Positions 59,679-64,000 of a stretch of DNA of 64,000 nucleotides are shown here, one piece after another. The stretch spans positions 62,001 through 126,000 of the forward strand of contig QCPC01000001.1 in the NCBI GenBank assembly GCA_003212695.1, given 5' to 3'. Both the position numbers and the translations under genes were made by a program. Position 1 is the first letter of the stretch, and each line of letters starts with the position of its first letter. Origin of the DNA: Prochlorococcus sp. AG-436-C13 (GTDB taxonomy: Bacteria > Cyanobacteriota > Cyanobacteriia > PCC-6307 > Cyanobiaceae). The notes under the pieces were generated by a model that had not been told where the DNA came from, did no database searches, and saw only the letters and a list, made by a program, of their open reading frames with translations.

Positions 59679-61502
59679 TCAATATCTTTCTTTTTTTATT
59701 TTATCCCAATTAGGCTCAAACCCATTAGATCTAAGAAGTATTGCTTTCTTTTCTAGATTTTTAAGTTCTAATCTCCATATTTTATATACTCCAAAAGTTC
59801 CCAAATCTTTTTTGGATATTGATTTCCAATAAGGGTAAGAACTTGTTTCCTTGTCAATCACTAAAAGGAGAGTATCTGACTGCCTTAATTGTAAGCTTGT
59901 CTTCTTCTTCCATTTCTCTCTTTCTTCTAAACGAACTCTATTGGATAAATTAACAAGGCCAATTTCATCATGAGACTCATATGTAACCAGTTGTTTAGTG
60001 TAAAAATGAAGAGAAGGTTTTGTTATACCTACCATTGCAATAGGCTCATTCTGATTCTGAACCATTAGCAGTTGCTTGGAAACTTCTCTAACAGGCTTAT
60101 GACGCAAATTATCAGCTAATTTCCACAAAGGGAGCATAACAAAAGCTTGCAAGAATATTAAAGGTATTTGCAAAAATAAAATATTTCTTGCATTATCACT
60201 GAATACAAAATAAAGGCTAATAAAAGCAAGAATAAATGTATATATCGCAGCTCTTATGTATAACTTACTATTCATAATTTCTCTAGCCAAAAAAGGCATT
60301 TCAGGATCATTAATTGAGGAAATCCATAGCCCAGTATTAGAAATAATTACGGCAAATATAATCATTAAAGCGGATATAAAAAGATATGAAATCCAATGGT
60401 ATTTTTTTTCTTTATCTGGGTTATTTGATGAAAGTACAATCATAATTGATGCAGCTGGAACTGCAGGGAGCCAATAGCTAGGTAGCTTTGTAGCAGCAAA
60501 AGAAAATAATAAAAAAACTGATAACAACCAGCTTCCAGCAAAATTCAATAGTGAATATTTCGATGACTTTATATGGGAACTGTTGAAAACAAAAAAAGAA
60601 TAAAAGAAATCTCTTAAGGAAACAATAAGAAATGGAGTAAAAGGTAATGATGCGATAAATAATATTATAATGAAAAACCAAAATGGCTGATAATGATTAT
60701 TAACGACAGAAGTAAATCTTTGAAAATTATGGTAACCAAAAAAACTATCCCAAAAAGGTTTACCTTCAACAATTAATTCAGCTATATACCAAGGCAAACT
60801 TACAGCTATACTAATAAAAAAACCTTTTATAGGTTTAATTCTCTTAGAAAGTGTTAGATAGTCTCTTTGAACTAAGCCAAATATTAGTAATGTCATTGCC
60901 GTTAAAACTAAAGCAACTGGACCTTTTGTAAGAACAGACAGCCCTAAAATTAACCATCCAAGCCACCAATTTTTATTAACAGGTTTTATATATGTTCTCC
61001 AATGAAGAATTAAACTTATACCTAATGTGGCGCATAAAAGAGAATCGCTAACTGCAATTCGACTCCAAATTACTACCAAAGGAGAAAGTGCAAATACTAG
61101 CGAGGCAACAACCGCTGTTCTTCTAGGCGAAGGATCATTCTTTATAGGAAATTTCATAAAAGTATCTCCTAAAAAAATCATCATCAAAACAGTAGAAATT
61201 GCAGATGGAAGTCGAGCTGACCAAGTACCTAAAGGGTCCCAAATCTCCTCAGCTGGTATTAAATAAAAAATACCCATTAACCAATAAATCAATGGAGGTT
61301 TATCAAATCTATTTAGACCATTAACTCTAGGAGTAAGCCAATTACCTGTTTCACTCATTGCGCGACTAGCCGCAGCAAAAAGAGGAGGTGTCTCATCAAC
61401 CAGGCCAGTAGAGCCTAATTGCCAAATACAAATAAAAACCCCAAGGAAAAGTATCAGACAAATACCTTTTTTATATTGTTTATTAGAAATTAATACTTTC
61501 AA
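59679..61502 (-). CDS. glycosyltransferase family 39/ArnT-like membrane protein
   Basis: GLVDETPPLFAAASRAMSETGNWLTPRVNGLNRFDKPPLIYWLMG. Confidence 0.9.
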   Translation of the reverse strand: MKVLISNKQYKKGICLILFLGVFICIWQLGSTGLVDETPPLFAAASRAMSETGNWLTPRVNGLNRFDKPPLIYWLMGIFYLIPAEEIWDPLGTWSARLPSAISTVLMMIFLGDTFMKFPIKNDPSPRRTAVVASLVFALSPLVVIWSRIAVSDSLLCATLGISLILHWRTYIKPVNKNWWLGWLILGLSVLTKGPVALVLTAMTLLIFGLVQRDYLTLSKRIKPIKGFFISIAVSLPWYIAELIVEGKPFWDSFFGYHNFQRFTSVVNNHYQPFWFFIIILFIASLPFTPFLIVSLRDFFYSFFVFNSSHIKSSKYSLLNFAGSWLLSVFLLFSFAATKLPSYWLPAVPAASIMIVLSSNNPDKEKKYHWISYLFISALMIIFAVIISNTGLWISSINDPEMPFLAREIMNSKLYIRAAIYTFILAFISLYFVFSDNARNILFLQIPLIFLQAFVMLPLWKLADNLRHKPVREVSKQLLMVQNQNEPIAMVGITKPSLHFYTKQLVTYESHDEIGLVNLSNRVRLEEREKWKKKTSLQLRQSDTLLLVIDKETSSYPYWKSISKKDLGTFGVYKIWRLELKNLEKKAILLRSNGFEPNWDKIKKERY

Positions 61503-61534
61503 TTGATTTTAAAATAAATTTTCCCTTTATTTTT

Positions 61535-62620
61535 TTATCCTATTCCCTCAACAATCCAAGAAAAAATTCTACTAGAAAAATATTTATAAGAAGCTTTCTC
61601 TTCTGCCCAATCTCTACACTTCTGTCTGTCTATTTCATCTATTTTTAAAACAGCATTTTTTAATTTCTCTATATCATTTGGGGGTACAAGCCATCCAGTA
61701 ACACCTGAATTAATAAGCTCACTAGGTCCTCCAAGCTTATAACTAACAACAGGGACGCCACATGCCATTGCTTCCACAACAACATTTCCATAAGCCTCAT
61801 TCCATTTTGGTGTATTAATAAAAGCTCTACAGCAACCTAATTGTTTCTGAAATTCATTTGTCTCAAGAAACCCTCTCCATTTTATTGTCCCACGGGGTAC
61901 TGATGATTCAATTTTAGAAGCATAAGTTTCATCTTCTATCACACCCCATACATTCAATTCATCCCCCAGTAAAGAAGCAACTTTTGCTGCATCTTCCAAA
62001 CCTTTTTCTTTTGCCACTCTTCCAGCCCAACCTAAAGGGCCGTGAGTGCATGACTGAAAAAAATAGTTTTTTAAATCAAATCCATTTCCCAAAACAATTG
62101 GATCTCTTGTTAGTTCATAATCTGATGCCTGACTAAAAGTATGAAAAGCTATTCGCGAATGATGAGACTTAGATAGGTTTTTAACAGCATCTGCCATAAC
62201 TCTAGAAACACATCCCATACTAATTAAATGAAATAGTTTAGCTTCTACATGAGGGGTAATCCATAAAGGCAGCCAGTCATAAGACAAGTTCAATATTGCA
62301 TCAGAATCTTTACCTACATTTAAAGCAATTTCTAATAATTTTGGTAGGACTCCATCTGCAGGAATTGTTATTGGAGAATCTATTTGTTGATGTTGCCAAC
62401 TTGATTGATCTATCCCATCAATTCTAATAATTTCAGCTGATTTGCAATCTGATGGTAAATAAGAACCCTCAGGAGCTACCAAAACCACTTTATGTCCCAT
62501 TTCCAAAAGACCTTTAACGATTGAAACCAAAGTCAATTCAACACCTCCTCCTTTTCCACTCCCAACTGAACCAATAGGAGTACTAATTAAAACAAATCTA
62601 AGAGGCTTAAATATCATCAA
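61535..62620 (-). CDS. group 1 glycosyltransferase
   Basis: TPIGSVGSGKGGGVELTLVSIVKGLLEMGHKVVLVAPEGS; NVVVEAMACGVPVVSYKLGGPSELI. Confidence 0.9.
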   Translation of the reverse strand: MMIFKPLRFVLISTPIGSVGSGKGGGVELTLVSIVKGLLEMGHKVVLVAPEGSYLPSDCKSAEIIRIDGIDQSSWQHQQIDSPITIPADGVLPKLLEIALNVGKDSDAILNLSYDWLPLWITPHVEAKLFHLISMGCVSRVMADAVKNLSKSHHSRIAFHTFSQASDYELTRDPIVLGNGFDLKNYFFQSCTHGPLGWAGRVAKEKGLEDAAKVASLLGDELNVWGVIEDETYASKIESSVPRGTIKWRGFLETNEFQKQLGCCRAFINTPKWNEAYGNVVVEAMACGVPVVSYKLGGPSELINSGVTGWLVPPNDIEKLKNAVLKIDEIDRQKCRDWAEEKASYKYFSSRIFSWIVEGIG

Positions 62621-63579
62621 GAAATTCTTTGAAGAGAATCATCTTGAACTGAATTTATAGGTTCCCACAATCGCGATCTCTGACTTACTAAGAATACAGA
62701 CAATAGAACAAACAGGGCTCCAAACCATTGCAATAACTGAAGTCTTTCACCCAACCAAATACCACCTGATATAAGTGCAAAAACAGGGGTTAAAAATGCA
62801 AGTGTACTAAAGCTTGTAAGTTCTTTCCTACTAGCAAACCAGAAGAACAATCCATAGGCTAGTGCGCTGCCAAGGAAAGTAGAGTAAGCCATCAACAGCC
62901 AATCAAAGCTATGCCAATTAGGTAATAAAGATCCACCCCTAAAAACATGCAAAGCAGCCAATGGGAAACTGCCAAAAACCATATGCCAGCCTGTAATAGT
63001 AACAGGATCACTTTCTTTGCATGTAAATCTTATCAACACTGTTCCCAAAGCCATCGCCATAGCAGCCCCTAGCATCCAAAGTTGTCCATGACTAAACAAA
63101 TCTAATTCAGAGGCTTCCTTATTCATTAAGAACCAATGTCCTAATACTTCTGGAGAAATACCTATGCAAATAATTCCTCCAAGACCAAGAATTAAACCAA
63201 TCCAACCAATAGGGTTAATAGGGTCGCCAAAAAGTGTTCTTGCAAGAATAGCAACTAATAAAGGTTGAGAATCAATAAAAACAGATCCTAAACCTGCCCC
63301 AGTTTGAACTAAACCTTTAGTCAAGCAAAACTGAAACAAAGTTCCATCTACAAATGTAAACGCCAAAAACCACCACAAATCAACTTTTGCAATTTTCAAA
63401 GGTCGTTTTAATAAAAACACAGCTGAAAGAACAACAATTCCAGCAGGGAAAAGTCTTAAAACGGCAACAAACTCTGCACCTCCAGATTTCACCAAGGGAG
63501 CCATTGCAGCCATTGAAGAGCCCCACAAAGCGAAAGGCAAAATCATTAACAACCAATTCAACTTTTTAAACATGGACAC
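62617..63579 (-). CDS. DMT superfamily (EamA) transporter
   Basis: WLLMILPFALWGSSMAAMAPLV; two five-TM EamA repeats. Confidence 0.88.
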   Translation of the reverse strand: MSMFKKLNWLLMILPFALWGSSMAAMAPLVKSGGAEFVAVLRLFPAGIVVLSAVFLLKRPLKIAKVDLWWFLAFTFVDGTLFQFCLTKGLVQTGAGLGSVFIDSQPLLVAILARTLFGDPINPIGWIGLILGLGGIICIGISPEVLGHWFLMNKEASELDLFSHGQLWMLGAAMAMALGTVLIRFTCKESDPVTITGWHMVFGSFPLAALHVFRGGSLLPNWHSFDWLLMAYSTFLGSALAYGLFFWFASRKELTSFSTLAFLTPVFALISGGIWLGERLQLLQWFGALFVLLSVFLVSQRSRLWEPINSVQDDSLQRIS

Positions 63580-63626
63580 AGCTTGGTAGCTTCTTTTTAA
63601 TATCCAAAGGAATGCATATTAAAGAA

Positions 63627-64000
63627 ATGATCTGGCCTTGGCGTCGTAAATCAAAAAAAAGAATGGCAAGAATCGTCATTGATGGTCCAATCAACGGATC
63701 TACAAGGAAACTTGTTCTTAAAGCCTTAAGACAAATTGAACAAAGAGAGTTCCCAGCACTTTTGCTTCGAATTGATAGCCCAGGAGGCACTGTAGGTGAC
63801 AGCCAAGAAATACATGCTGCAATTCTTCGGCTTAGAGAAAAAGGCTGCAATGTTGTAGCTAGTTTTGGCAACATATCAGCTTCTGGAGGAGTTTATGTTG
63901 GAGTGGCAGCCGAAAAGATTATTGCAAATCCTGGAACAATTACAGGATCTATTGGAGTTATTCTCCGTGGCAATAATTTATCTAAATTACTTGAACGAAT
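63627..64000 (+). CDS. sppA: signal peptide peptidase SppA (5' part, continues beyond window)
   Basis: ATG at 63627: MIWPWRRKSKKRMARIVIDGPINGSTRKL...LLRIDSPGGTVGDSQEIHAAI...SASGGVYVGVAA. Confidence 0.9.
   Translation, partial: MIWPWRRKSKKRMARIVIDGPINGSTRKLVLKALRQIEQREFPALLLRIDSPGGTVGDSQEIHAAILRLREKGCNVVASFGNISASGGVYVGVAAEKIIANPGTITGSIGVILRGNNLSKLLER

Overview
The window looks like a low-GC marine picocyanobacterial chromosome, most likely Prochlorococcus. This is inferred from psbD/psbC, ycf4, petM, a Pcb antenna gene, an FutA/IdiA-like protein and a Prochlorococcus-type porin. Core genes occupy about 1-15.3 kb and 51.7-64 kb. Between them lies an AT-rich accessory region (about 15.5-51.6 kb). 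Its left part is a carbamoyltransferase/SxtJ-like/DUF5989/aminotransferase/oxidoreductase/SGNH cluster. Its right part (24.2-51.7 kb) is a tandem array of eight modules ending at an intact tRNA-Ser(CGA). Each module boundary carries an 11-14 bp copy of the tRNA 3' end (CGGAGAGGGTG). Only the tRNA-proximal module encodes a tyrosine recombinase (plus a VapE-like NTPase); the others carry cargo such as type I restriction-modification, secreted TPR proteins, DUF805 membrane proteins, an AlpA-like regulator and a secreted nuclease. The main finding is a conserved attachment-site geometry read directly from the sequence. About 10-bp-phased GAACA/GAC-like repeats flank each core. Paired short direct repeats, usually 11-13 bp apart, start exactly 83 bp right of five of the eight cores and 132-133 bp left of three cores. 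The repeat sequence differs between modules but matches at the two ends of the same module in four modules. This resembles the tRNA-targeting integrative elements reported in Prochlorococcus (tycheposons), but the covarying arm pairs and apparent integrase-less satellites deserve follow-up. A duplicated intergenic element with a potential pseudoknot and T-run, found in two modules, is a second candidate novelty. All family calls come from reading the translations; no searches were run.
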